A stretch of DNA of 64,000 bases from Gnetum montanum (lineage: Eukaryota; Streptophyta; Gnetopsida; Gnetales; Gnetaceae): assembly GCA_015680685.1 (NCBI GenBank), contig MNCI01037673.1, forward strand, positions 537,802-601,801, given 5' to 3'. Positions 11,714 to 22,297 of the stretch are shown one piece after another (position 1 is the first letter of the stretch; the number at the start of each line of letters is the position of its first letter). A program made the translations under genes and the position numbers. A model generated the notes under the pieces. The model was not told the origin of the DNA and did not search any database. It saw only the letters and a list, made by a program, of their open reading frames with translations.

Positions 11714-12960
11714 TATGCGAATTGTTGTTTGCTATCCTGTACAACCCTCCGAGCCCTACCGTGTTCCCTTGTTTGCTACTTTATGGTCGCTGCTCTGCGT
11801 CAGGAAATGTGGCGTCAGACCTTACCCATCGTCAATCGGCTCAAGAAAAACCAGGCGACAGATCATGTCCTTGAGGTAGACTTGCTCATTCCGTCCGCGT
11901 GGCAGTGCGTTCTCAAGACGGTACTCTCCTCGGGCAGGAGCAGAGCCGATGAAAATCCGCCTTGAAAGATCACGCTTGACACACATTTTGCAGCATTCCC
12001 AGGCAACCTTGCTCAACTCCGACCCGTTCCAGACTTGACGGTGCTGCAAGGCCTCGAACCGAAGCGTCCGGGGGCAGAAACGCCTGAAACATATCCATCC
12101 ATTTAAAAAAATCAATATCCTTGGACCTAGAAACATTTTTTCACAAGAACGAGCAGAACTTTTCATCGTTACAAAATCCACCTGCATCTACTGAGGAAGT
12201 TATTATAACAAGGAAACTCGAGCTTATCATCTATAAAACTAGAACAAAAACCTCAACGCATCAGCCAGACAACGAATCTTCAAGTGACAAGCTTAGAAGG
12301 CAAAAATCTATGAGTCCGCGGATCACAAATCATAGAAATCTTCAACCCTCAAATCACATAAACAAGAAAAAATAACCTAAACCTCAGAAATGGAATCTCA
12401 AAAATAATCCTCCAAAAGCTGAACCAAACGCCAAAACCTCCGCTCCACAACCTCAACAGTCAGCATCGCAAACTTCGAACTACCGATTACCATCCTCACA
12501 TTTCAGATCCTGGAACCAAGACCATATCGCACTCATAACAAGCCTCAAAAAGCGCTAGAAAAAAAGAAATGGACAAAACAGCAAAATGCAGCCTAGAGCG
12601 CGGAGATCAAACCCTAACAGCACTCGAAAAAAGCTCAACAAAGGACCGACACGGACCTCTACACCGCGGCGGCAACGCGCACACCAAGAAAGTCAGCAAC
12701 GAAAATCCTACGCTAACGAAAACACCTTCAAACGAAAAACGCTGCATATAAGGCGGCGGAAACGTGCGAACCTCGCGAGAAATATACTTCTGAAATCCTT
12801 CCAATCCAAAGCGAAAAAACGCCGAAAACGGAGACGGAAGCTGCGCAAAAAGGTAGAATTCCTCCGTTTGACGGTGCGAACAACTTTTGCGAGAAATCTG
12901 AGACGAAGATCCCTCCCTCCTGGTCTTGTAGCACCAAGCTAAGAGGCCGAAGCACAGCGA
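11714..12960 (-). promoter_or_regulatory. Putative long 5' leader of the CIPK gene, with an upstream ORF
   Basis: GC-richer than the flanking spacer and free of repeats. It holds a 121-codon minus-strand ORF (11822-12187) whose stop lies about 108 bases before the kinase ATG. If the transcript starts near 12940, that ORF is an upstream ORF or part of a leader intron. I do not recognise its product. A basic 118-codon ORF on the opposite strand (12586-12942) looks like a composition artefact. Leader extent is inferred only from the TATA-like site and composition. Confidence 0.35.
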
Positions 12961-12970
12961 AAGACGACAC

Positions 12971-12979
12971 TTAAATAGC
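12971..12979 (-). promoter_or_regulatory. TATA-like box, candidate CIPK promoter
   Basis: Minus strand reads CTATTTAAG in a GC-richer context. A second AT-rich candidate (GTATATAC) lies near 13001. Which is used, if either, cannot be decided from sequence alone. Confidence 0.3.
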
Positions 12980-12999
12980 ACCTAAGCTCAGCAATATTC

Positions 13000-13968
13000 G
13001 TATATACTGCCACTCGGTGACACGCAGGAATGACGTGGACTTTTGATAATTTTGATAATTTTCCGGATCTCGGCTTCATGGAATCTCCAATTCCCAACCA
13101 TTGGTTCCAATGCGCGTAGCTAATGACCCGCCGATTAAAACCGAAACAGTACAATATCCTCTCGAAATTTTCATCTAATTTTGGGGATAAACAATTCGCC
13201 TATTGGCCAGCTACCATTGTTCCCCCGTCGTTATCGTTTCCGCCAGTTTGGCAGCAGGAAATAAGGAAGTTCTCTAAACGTTTTAGCCGTCGCAATAATT
13301 TATCTTTTTTAGAAAGATGATGTTTCCTAAGGTTAGGCTTCCAAATTTTTGTTAACTCCTGCTGTCTTTTAGGTCGTTCACATGAAGCCAACCCGGGCGT
13401 GCAATGTGTCCGTGTATCCCACGTTGCATGATTGTCTGTTATGAAAGGTTTTGCCATGTGGCTTTTAACCGTGGCCCAATCAAGGCATTTTGCGTAATTC
13501 TCTTGAATTGGTCATGGAATGGCAGTCTCTGGCTCATATTGATACGAGCTTTGAAAGGTTGAAAAAGCTCAGGGTTTCGGTTCAACTTTGTGCTATTAAA
13601 TTTTTGTTTATTGTCTTACGGTGGGCAGGTGTAGGTTTGTGGCTCGTGGTCACTTTCTAGCAAGAGGGTGTGGGGACCATGCAGAGTTATCGTTTGTTTT
13701 GTTTCCTTCTTCCCTTGCCTTGTCCTTGCTCTTGCTTGTCATATGATGTACAAGGCATAGCTTCTTGTTCTCCAACGTTTACTGGTGGTTAGCGAGGGCA
13801 TGACATGTGGGCATGTATTCTGAGGCCAATTGTTAGGATGGATGTATTCAATGTTGGATTGCCATGTTGGCTACGCAAAGATAAGGACTATGCTCTGTCT
13901 CTCGAAATCCATGTAACAACCTTCGTGTGGGCTGAAACATTCCTCCAGGGATATGTCATGCCATTAGA
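13000..13968. other. Spacer upstream of the CIPK gene, no gene seen
   Basis: Mixed composition and short ORFs only. Probably contains promoter-distal sequence for the kinase gene. Confidence 0.45.
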
Positions 13969-14281
13969 CTCGCAGTAACTTTAAGATAAAATCATGATAT
14001 AGATGTTTGCTCGCAAGCTTTGCTAAATTTCTCTTCATTGTTTGGGATTTGAACTTTGTTTTACCTTGAAAAGACTTCTTAGTTACATGGATGTGTCCTC
14101 AAAAACTTCACTCCGTGTCCCCATCATTAGTTGTGTATCCCCATTAGTTGTGTATTCAACGAACCTGGTAATGCCATGTACGTTAATCATTCGTGGTGCA
14201 AATCCATCAAATGCATTGTCAATCACGTCTATGTTCATTTCAATATTTTAAAATAATGGAACATAGGTTTGATTCTTTTAA

Positions 14282-14375
14282 TAATGAAACATTAGCTTGG
14301 TGGTAAGATTCTTGATTTGATAGCTTCAAATCATGTTTTTGATTTTGGTAGGGCTCTTAACCTACACAACCTATA
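14282..14375 (+). repeat. SINE head inside tandem copy 1
   Basis: Box A TTAGCTTGGTGGTAAGATTC and box B-like GTTTTTGATTTTGG about 35 bases apart, aligning base for base with the better copy at 4798. Confidence 0.5.
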
Positions 14376-14963
14376 TGTGTGTTCTTTTTGAGGAAGTTGA
14401 ATTAATCCTCTACTTTCAGTTCTATCAATAGAGGATCATTGTGATGGGACAACACTATCAATGGAGTAGCCATGTGGCATGACACTCTTATAATGGAGCA
14501 CATTCATCTTGTTGTGATGTTGATGCAACTAATACACCTAATCTTTGTCTTCCTAATAATATATATGAGCCATTGGTTGTTGATCTTTCATCACAATATG
14601 TGTTTCATTTCACAATTAAATGAGGTGATGAAAAACATGACTCGCAGTAACTTTAAGATAAAATCATGATATAGATGTTTGCTCACAAGCTTTGCTAAAT
14701 TTCGCTTCATTGTTTGGGATTTGAACTTTGTTTTACCTTGAAAAGACTTCTTATTTACATGGATGTGTCCTCAAAAACTTCACTCTGTGTCCCCATCATT
14801 AGTTGTGTATCCCCATCATTAGTTATGTATCCCCATCATTAGTTGTGTATTCAACGAACCTGGTAATGCCATGTACGTTAATCATTCGTGGTGCAAATCC
14901 ATTGTCAATCACGTCTATTTTCATTTCAATATTTTAAAATAATGGAACATAGGTTTGATTCTC

Positions 14964-15057
14964 TTAATAATGAAACATTAGCTTGGTGGTAAGATTCTTA
15001 ATTTGATAGCTTCAAATCATGTTTTTGATTTTGGTAGGGCTCTTAACCTACACAACC
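14964..15057 (+). repeat. SINE head inside tandem copy 2
   Basis: Duplicate of the head at 14282, carried along by the 672-bp tandem duplication. Confidence 0.5.
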
Positions 15058-15324
15058 TAGATGTGTGTTCTTTTTGAGGAAGTTGAATTAATCTTCTGCT
15101 TTCAGTTCTATCAATAGAGGATCATTGTGATGGGACAACACTATCAATGGAGTAGCCATGTGGCATGACACTCTTATAATGGAGCACATTCATCTTGTTG
15201 TGATGTTGATGCAAAATACACCTAATCTTTGTCTTCCTACTAATATATATGAGCCATTGGTTGTTGATCTCTCATCACGATATGTGTTTCATTTCACAAT
15301 TGAATGAGGTGATGAAAAACATGA

Positions 15325-16130
15325 CATCCAACTCATTCATGCTAGGTATTATTCTTGTTTATTTTTCTCTTTCCTAGCTTGTTGAGTTAGGCAATGCTTT
15401 AGTGGTGCATTGTGCCCTATATATAGGGTCTTTTATACATAAGCATGCAATGTTGATCATTCGTAAGTGGGCTTCAAATTTTAATGTCTAATTTGAAGGA
15501 TATGCTAAAGTTCCATGTTTTGTCAAGTTATATAATCTTCTCTTGAATTTTTAGAAAGCTAAGCAAAAATTTGTTAGTCTTTTCAATCCCATCAAGCGTA
15601 TAGAGTCTATTTCTACAACGATCTGTTTTTGTAGATGTTTTTTTTTTCTTTTGAAATCAATCTTCTTAATTGTAAAAAGGAATTGATATTACAAGTAAGA
15701 GGAAAGACTTATATTCAACCAATTGCATACCTTCTAATTGTTACAACTTTTGCCATCATGAAAAACACTTGTTTGATGCTTGTCATTTTTGCTCAAGAAA
15801 AAGAAAAACTGTGTTGAAGTTGAAGATAAGGGGAAAAAAACAATATGAAGTTGAAGATACAAAAAATCAAGTTCTTGTCAATGGTAAGAATGATCAAATG
15901 GCAATAAAGAATCTATAGAAGATAGAATTTCCTATGTATATTTTTACTAGCTTCAAAGTAAATATTAAGTAGCCTAGACATATAGCTCATGCAGTAAATT
16001 TTTCCTTAATTGACAAAAATACTATTAACTCAAAGATTATAACTAGTATTGACAATAAGGTTACGATTGATGGTAAAGGTTCTTAACATAAAATCAATAA
16101 TAAATGATGAGGTGAAGATCTTCCACAAGT
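15325..16130 (+). repeat. Dispersed repeat R1, copy X
   Basis: Aligns by eye with 32640-33400. Shared landmarks in order are TAGGCAATGCTTTAGTGGTG, GGGTCTTTTATACATAAGCATG, TTGTTAGTCTTTTCAATCC, and an A-rich tail region with AAGTTGAAGATA. The similarity also extends back through 14515-14640 and 15190-15324, compared with 32500-32640. Translation gives broken frames (one reads LYIGSFIHKHAMLIIRKW) but no known family. Probably a decayed transposon fragment. Confidence 0.55.
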
Positions 16131-16845
16131 GATACCACTTTATTGCTTTGATACAAATATTGGTATTAAGCTCCAACTCTTTATCTCAAATCCTTTTGCT
16201 ATTTTAAGTTTAAGCATGAATATTGAAAAATGGTGTAAATTTTGTTAAGGTTGGGACCTTTGTTCCTACTAACAATTAATTTTTTTCACTTATTTTTTCA
16301 AAGTACCAATTGTGCACTTGAGTAGACTATCCTAAAATTGGAAAGTTATTTTTTTTCATATATTTTTTTATGATGTCTATTCATTATTAAGCTTATGATA
16401 TACTTTGAACTTTCTTTGCTTATTATTAGTTTTTTTTTTTTTTTTTTTTGGCTTCCACACCTTCACATTTACCCCATTATATGGACAGGGTTATGTTCTC
16501 AACCCCAAGTTTGGTGGAGTGGGGGTAGTTGTGAATACAATGTTCTATTTTCAATAAAGCATCCTTGTAGTGGGATGACACTATATTAGTGGAGTGGCTA
16601 TGTGGTATGACACTTACTCTCAATTTTTTGCTTCCTAATAATAGTATTTTTGGATAAATTTTTTGCTTCTTAATAATAATATTATTGGGGACCATCACCC
16701 ACACATAAATTCTTGATGCCCATGCCTTGACAATTTTTAAGAGTTTTCTATTACCACCTCATAAGTTCTCTTTATTGATTGTATGATGTGTTGTTGTCTA
16801 TTTATTAACAGCATTGAGGTGCTTTAATAATACTAATCATAAATA
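16131..16845. other. AT-rich spacer with a poly-T run
   Basis: A T run of about 19 bases at 16431-16449. Otherwise no gene or family recognised. The block GGAGTGGCTATGTGGTATGACAC near 16578 resembles GGAGTAGCCATGTGGCATGACAC in the 14.4-kb and 15.1-kb units, so this is partly related repeat sequence. Confidence 0.5.
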
Positions 16846-16935
16846 ATGAGATGTTAGCCTAGTGGTGAGACTTTTGATTTAGAAACTCTAAATTATGGGT
16901 TTGATTTTGGTGGATAGTATTGAGTTATAAAGTTC
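16846..16935 (+). repeat. tRNA-derived SINE head
   Basis: Box A TTAGCCTAGTGGTGAGAC and box B GGGTTTGATTTTGGTGG with the same spacing as at 4798. The body after about 16935 differs, so the element is truncated or of another subfamily. Confidence 0.55.
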
Positions 16936-17460
16936 TATTTTTTTGGCCGAAAGGCCAACTTGTCTCATGCGATAGGGGGGATGGGGGGAGTGCATTTGTC
17001 ACCCTCCACGTCACGTGCCACGTAAGATCCCATGAAATGGGAAAAAACATGAATCGAAGAGCCACACCTTTTCGTATTCCCTTTGCGCAGAATGTGAACC
17101 AAAGAGCCATAGCTTTTCATATTCTCGCTACACACATAAAAAGGCCAAATGCAACCAAATGCAAAATGGGAATGGAAATGGGAATGAGAATTCCATTTCC
17201 ATTCTGTCTCCGTCTCTGTTTGCAACTGCTACTACAAGCCACTTGGCCCAACCAAACCAGCTTCGATGACGCCAACTTCGGAGCTTTACTAGAGTGCTAA
17301 AAAGGCACCTATGATGGTGGCCCATGCTTCACCTGCAATAACAAGCTCATCGGCATGTGCTTCTTCAACCAAGGCAACAATAAGGGAGTAGGCCAGTCGG
17401 CCCTTGCTACATCCTTGCTTAACACCGAGGGCNGAGGGCCATGCACACATCATCGACAGT
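16936..17460 (+). pseudogene. GC-rich coding-like remnant, unrecognised
   Basis: A sharp GC island in AT-rich DNA. An open frame to 17300 (126 codons from 16920) stops and then continues in the same frame beyond the stop. The continuation includes GTYDGGPCFTCNNKLIGMCF and a GVGQSALATSLLN stretch, and breaks at the N at 17433. The cysteine-rich tail suggests a secreted or small Cys-rich protein remnant, but no family can be named. Both strands read openly, which weakens the coding case. Confidence 0.3.
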
Positions 17461-17601
17461 CATAATACAATTTTTGTTATAATAGTTAAAAGATCCCTTC
17501 ATTTAGGTTTTTTTTTTATATAAAATTTATATATGAATTAGGCCAATATATTTCTTGAGTAGCTTTGTTTGAATGTATATTTTAAGCATAAAATTTTGCA
17601 G

Positions 17602-17680
17602 GTAGGGGTAGGATGAGGGGTAGAGCTAGAGGCATTCGAGAAAAGATGGTAATGGCTACAGTTGAAGCTGCAGCCTGAGG
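17602..17680 (+). pseudogene. Possible last exon of a gene, Arg/Gly-rich end
   Basis: After a TTTTGCAG acceptor-like site the frame reads RGRMRGRARGIREKMVMATV and a few more residues to a stop. About 750 bases of untranslated-looking sequence follow. RGR-type tails occur in many RNA-binding proteins. No upstream exon was found, so it is either a remnant or a retro-transposed 3' end. Confidence 0.25.
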
Positions 17681-18977
17681 GGAAGGGTCTTTTGAAGTTT
17701 CTATGTCAACAATAGCCTTTGGTTATTGGAATCTCTTTCTAGAAACAAACTTTCTGCCAGTCTTTTTATGTGTGTTTTTGTTAATTTTTTATAGTGAATT
17801 GTAACATGTTGAACATTACATTTTGATGATTTTGGGGAATTTTCATAGTTTCACTTCAAGCTGAGCTCTTCTGTCATCAATACTTAGCATGTCTTCCTAT
17901 ACATTTGCATTCCCAATGCAAAAACATTCCAAAGTTTGGTTCTATTCTTTTTTCAATACTTTCTGGAGTGGTAGGGAATTCTGAAATTGTAATTTTCTGC
18001 TACTATCTTGAGTAATCTTCTTTTGCTACACCCTTTTTTAATGTAAAGAAACATTTGTAAGTTCATTTTCTCTTTATCTCATTGTATATTTTGTGTAGGT
18101 TTTATCATTTCTATAGCTGTGCTTTGAAATTAAGCAGTTACCATGGAGTAGATGCATTCAAGTTACCATGGAGTAGATGCATTTAGTTGTTACGATTGTG
18201 ACTGTTTTTTCGTTTGCAATATGCATTTTAATAAAATGCAAAAGCGTTAGCATTTTTGCTAGTACATGAAAATTATTAGTCAATTTCAGATGTCAGCCTA
18301 ACTTTGGTCATAATTTTAACAATTTTTTCCTGCTTATTAGGAGGACTTAAAGAGTTCAAACTTGATAATTTCTTCTTACCTTCTCGCATGCAGTGAGGCC
18401 TTTTCTTTATGTACATATTCTTTGATTGATGGAATCTAATGGATGATATGGTTGTTAACCTGACAAATTTTAAAAATTAGAACTTCTACATCTCTGGCAC
18501 CCTAGACCTTGGGAAGATCTCTGGCACGATCATGTTGTGATGATCCTAGCTAATGTCGAGGAAAGCGACGACGAGATCTCTGTTGACGCACATGTCTTGC
18601 CATAATCATAAATAACCAATTATTTATAAATCTTCCTTAGCCAAAGAGCCACTGCAGGGGAGCCAATGATTATATTTATCTCGATTATTCATAATCTCGG
18701 TTATATATAATGATATATTTATAATCATAAACATAAATGATTATATATAATGATTATAAACATTTCATCATAAATAAAGTCNTCCACAATAATTATAATA
18801 TAATAATTATGAATGAGGTGTTAGCATCATTCAGATTTTGTCCATTGTAACAATAATGTTAATATACAAAAGCCTGTGACATAATAATAACATTATTTAT
18901 GCATTGGTAACGTGATTTTTTATATCTCCGCGAACGAATATGCATTAAAAATATATGTTGCAGTGCCAATTTAGTTT
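17681..18977. other. AT-rich spacer with short tandem pieces
   Basis: Contains a 26-base direct duplication (AGTTACCATGGAGTAGATGC, near 18136 and 18162). At about 18638-18660 is a GAGCCACTGCAGGGGAGCC piece related to the 114-bp repeat that follows. AT-rich ATTATAATGATT-type repeats fill 18670-18860. Confidence 0.5.
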
Positions 18978-18979
18978 GA

Positions 18980-19230
18980 TCTCTTCGTATTTCCTCATCC
19001 GCATGCTCCACATGCATAGGAGCTAAAGAATCAGTGCAGGGGAGTTGAATCTCTACTCGATTAATGTCCCCTAACCCCTAAGCTTCCCATTCGTCTCTTT
19101 GTATTCCCTCACATGCACGCACCACATGCAAGGGAGCCAAAAAGTCACTACAGGGGAGCCAAATCTCTATTCAATTGACACCCCCCGACCCTTGGGCTTC
19201 TCATTCATCTTTTTGTATTCCCTCACGTGT
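18980..19230 (+). repeat. 114-bp tandem repeat, two units plus a partial
   Basis: Unit starts at 18980, 19094 and 19208 give a regular 114-base spacing. Each unit has TCTTTGTATTCCCTCA, then GGAGC.AAA..TCA.T.CAGGGGAG, then CCCC.ACCC.T near its end. The third unit is cut short after the first block and passes into AT-rich GGTTACGATTACGATTAC-type sequence. Confidence 0.75.
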
Positions 19231-19440
19231 AGGGCTCGACGTGGTAATAATGAATATTTATTATCATAAACGGTCAGTAATATTGAATATTTATTATTAT
19301 TATAAGTGGTTACGATTACGATTACAGCAATAATGAATATTTATTATTATTATAAATGATGACAATTATGGTTACAGTGACAGTTACAATCATGGCAACG
19401 GTTAAGGTGATGACGGTTACGGTGTGATGCAGTATTTAAA
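19231..19440 (+). repeat. Low-complexity GTTACA/TAATGAATATT repeats
   Basis: TAATGAATATTTATTATTAT occurs three times (near 19247, 19285 and 19331), followed by GGTTACGGT/GACGGTTACGG-type degenerate repeats. Confidence 0.6.
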
Positions 19441-20124
19441 GATATTGAACTTAGGCATAATGTTACAAGATTAAGAGGTGCAATATTGGAATTCATGCAT
19501 TTTTAGAAACATGGATTCTACTGTTATTAGTCCCAATAAAGAAGGTGAATAACACTTTCTTCAAGATCAACAACAAAAACCATCTACTGCAACAAGTAGT
19601 GCAACAACTATCTACTGTAACAAGTAATGTAATCTTTGCTTATATGTGAAGGTGCAAGGGTAATGCTTACAATTAACCTTTGGCCTGAAGCAGGATCGGT
19701 GAATAGTGCACTTGGCATGATTCACGGTATTATGTATCCTTAAGGTAAATAGCCATCTGCATTACCATTATATGTTATTGTTGATTTTGACTCCTACATC
19801 GGATGTGCCTTTGATAATGGTAATCCTCATCATGTGCCCATTGTGCCTGTGGTCTAAGGATCATCTCGTCAGTCACATTTACGGTTGGCATGGGCTATGA
19901 CTATTCATAAATCTCAAGGAATGACACTAGATAAGGCTACTATTCACATTGGTTCAAGAGAAGTTATGGGTCTAACGTTTGTTTCATTATCTGGAGTTAA
20001 GACCATTGATTCTTTAAAGATTCATCCTCCTTTTCATGTGCAAAGATACAGAAAGATTTCAGATGCTAAACATCTTCAAAGTAGAATTGCACAAGAAGTT
20101 TGTTTTGCTGAGTTGGAGAATTAG
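19441..20124 (+). pseudogene. Pif1-type helicase C-terminus (Helitron-derived), decayed
   Basis: The last part reads AWAMTIHKSQGMTLDKATI and then GLTFVSLSGVKTIDSLKI. This is the conserved end of the Pif1-like helicase carried by plant Helitrons. Upstream, across stops, the same frame gives LLICEGARVMLTINLWPEAG, LYVIVDFDSYIGCAF and SSRQSHLRLAW, the expected preceding blocks. In-frame stops lie between them. The N-terminal helicase motifs and the Rep domain are missing. A retro-LTR begins 20 bases after the stop, so no Helitron 3' hairpin can be seen. Confidence 0.8.
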
Positions 20125-20143
20125 GCATATTGAGTTCACACTT

Positions 20144-20881
20144 TGATGAGTTATGAATTTGCTGGCTGTGATATCGCAGCCGCGATATTGCGGCCTACCT
20201 TAATTTCTATAAATAAGAGGCGGCTTTCCCAGTTTTAGGTATTAGGAGTTAGAAGTAGCGAAGCTTTGGTAGTTTGGCCACTTCAGAGATAGTTTATTTT
20301 CCTGTGTCTGTCTGCAATGTGATGAATGTAATTGTATAACATTCTTTATTCGATTGTGACATACTTGGACACGCACATGATCGGCAATAAAGATTGAGAT
20401 TACTTCATCATTGCAGCAATCACTTTGTTTATTTATTTAATTGTTATTTACTGCTTTCCTAATTAGTTCTCTCACCTTTATCTCCTAGAATGCAAAACAA
20501 GTACGACTTGATTGTGAGCATTTAAGTGTGAGTACTTGGTAGCCCAGTGGCGTACCTAGGATCTACGCTTGGTAATCCCAGTGGTAGTCGTGCATGAGGT
20601 CCAAGATGTGTATGGTTGATCAAGGAATCGGTTGCTCGTCGCACTTAGGCTAGATTAGATTCTCTTACCCTTTTCCTCCTAACTTAGCTTAGTTAATATT
20701 ATTTTCCATTGCCTTCAGGAGTAGCTTTAGAATTAGGAACATATCATACACCTCATCTGGACTAAACCATATGTGACAAATATAACACTAGTCCAGGTGG
20801 GAAGACAACGAACTATGACATAAGGATAACTATCTAGGTGCCACAACTAGTCCGTCTGCGGAGTTCGACTGGATCGCGCGT
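20144..20881 (+). mobile_element. LTR B, 3' end lost in the assembly gap
   Basis: Starts TGATGAG and matches the other LTRs of the window. It has a TATA box TATAAATA at 20208-20215 and palindromes upstream (GTGATATCGCAGCCGCGATA). The AATAAAGATTGAGATTAC block lies near 20387. The R/U5 segment with GGTAATCCCAGTGG and TGGGAAGACAACG follows. It breaks off about 50 bases before the expected CTCATCA end. Whether an internal domain follows cannot be known. Confidence 0.75.
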
Positions 20882-21249
20882 NNNNNNNNNNNNNNNNNNN
20901 NNNNNNNNNNNNNNNNNNNNNNNNNNNNNNNNNNNNNNNNNNNNNNNNNNNNNNNNNNNNNNNNNNNNNNNNNNNNNNNNNNNNNNNNNNNNNNNNNNNN
21001 NNNNNNNNNNNNNNNNNNNNNNNNNNNNNNNNNNNNNNNNNNNNNNNNNNNNNNNNNNNNNNNNNNNNNNNNNNNNNNNNNNNNNNNNNNNNNNNNNNNN
21101 NNNNNNNNNNNNNNNNNNNNNNNNNNNNNNNNNNNNNNNNNNNNNNNNNNNNNNNNNNNNNNNNNNNNNNNNNNNNNNNNNNNNNNNNNNNNNNNNNNNN
21201 NNNNNNNNNNNNNNNNNNNNNNNNNNNNNNNNNNNNNNNNNNNNNNNNN
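20882..21249. other. Assembly gap (368 N)
   Basis: Run of N. It hides the end of LTR B and its right junction. Confidence 1.
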
Positions 21250-21900
21250 AAATTGGGTAAGTGGTAGAGAAACAGAGAAGGGATGAGTGATTCCATTTTT
21301 AGTTATCTTGTTACCTTATCGAAGGCTTGGTTAACATCAATTTTTTTTAAATCATCTCGGCCAATATATATATATATATTTATAAGCTGGTGAGTATATG
21401 TCTCTTGGAGGTAAATATTGTTAAAAAAAAAGTTTTGGGCTCCATCACATCCTTACAAAACAAAAATTTATTTGATATATGTTTCTTTGCTTGGTGAGGC
21501 TCTAAGTTGTAAGAAGAGTTGGAACTTGAAATTTCTTTTTTACAATATTTATCCTTGGACACATAGTGAAATAAGAACTTTATAACTTAGCATTCATCAG
21601 AGAGTTTCCAAATCAATAATCTTATAGGCAACTATAAACTCATTAGTTTGTAACACTACTTCAACACATGGCTACAGGCTTATTATTTTGAAAAGAGAAC
21701 TTCATCTTGTGCTATCGCGTCAACTTTTACTTTATCATGGGCACCTTTATCATGTGGGCTATAAAGAAGGAATGTCAGACCTATAAGCTCAAAGTGTTTG
21801 TTGAACTTTAAATGGTAGACCATACGAACCCTCTTGACGTATAATCAAGCAGAAACTTTTATAGAATTCTCAAGTAAAACTTTCTAGATTTATAGAATTC
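21250..21900. other. AT-rich spacer upstream of the trihelix gene
   Basis: A (TA)n run near 21366-21380 and T/A homopolymers. No ORF of note. Confidence 0.5.
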
Positions 21901-22297
21901 CAGTAGAGTTACCAGAGCCTCCGTTTCACTGCTACGGCTCCTGTCTGCACTGTCTGCAAGGTTGGTGGCGAAACAACAGTTGGGAACCAAGAAACGCAGG
22001 TGCCAAGCTCAAACCTCAGCGGCGCACCCAAAACAGGAATACCGCCTGCCGTGCTAACACGGGTAGCAGCACCTGCAAACAAACCAGAAAAACCCAGCCC
22101 AGCCCAGCCCACTGTTAAATCCCCAACTAGAAACGCAAAACCGGCAACAGAATAGGAATCCGCGGCGCCGGACGCCTGTACCAGGCCTGCCGGAAAAGAG
22201 CGAAAACACGAACAGAATCCGGATCGGAACTGAACCGAACGGAAGAGCCGCTGCAGCAGTAGCAGCAGCGCACAGAGAGAGAGAGAGAGAACGTATC
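21901..22297 (+). promoter_or_regulatory. GC-rich 5' leader/promoter of the trihelix gene, with (GA)n
   Basis: Abrupt rise in GC directly before the ATG at 22298. A (GA)9 tract at 22274-22291 ends six bases before the ATG. GA tracts in plant leaders are common and can bind BPC/GAGA-type factors (general knowledge). No clear TATA box is visible. Confidence 0.4.

Larger units (their letters stand above)
13969..15324 (+). repeat. Recent tandem duplication, 672-bp unit
   Basis: Copy 1 is 13969-14640 and copy 2 is 14641-15324. They are nearly identical from CTCGCAGTAACTTTAAG to GATGAAAAACATGA. Copy 2 differs mainly by one extra 20-base CCCCATCATTAGTTGTGTAT-type unit (copy 1 has about two, copy 2 three) and by a short deletion after GTGCAAATCCAT. 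The unit itself carries a SINE-like head and part of a dispersed repeat also found at 32480-33400. Confidence 0.9.

Noticed and set aside
12586-12942. 118-codon Arg/Lys-rich plus-strand ORF
   Set aside because: Antisense of the presumed CIPK leader. Basic composition comes from the A/G/C bias, and there is no motif.
20838-21260. ORFs spanning the N run on both strands
   Set aside because: Made entirely of unknown bases; not evidence of coding.
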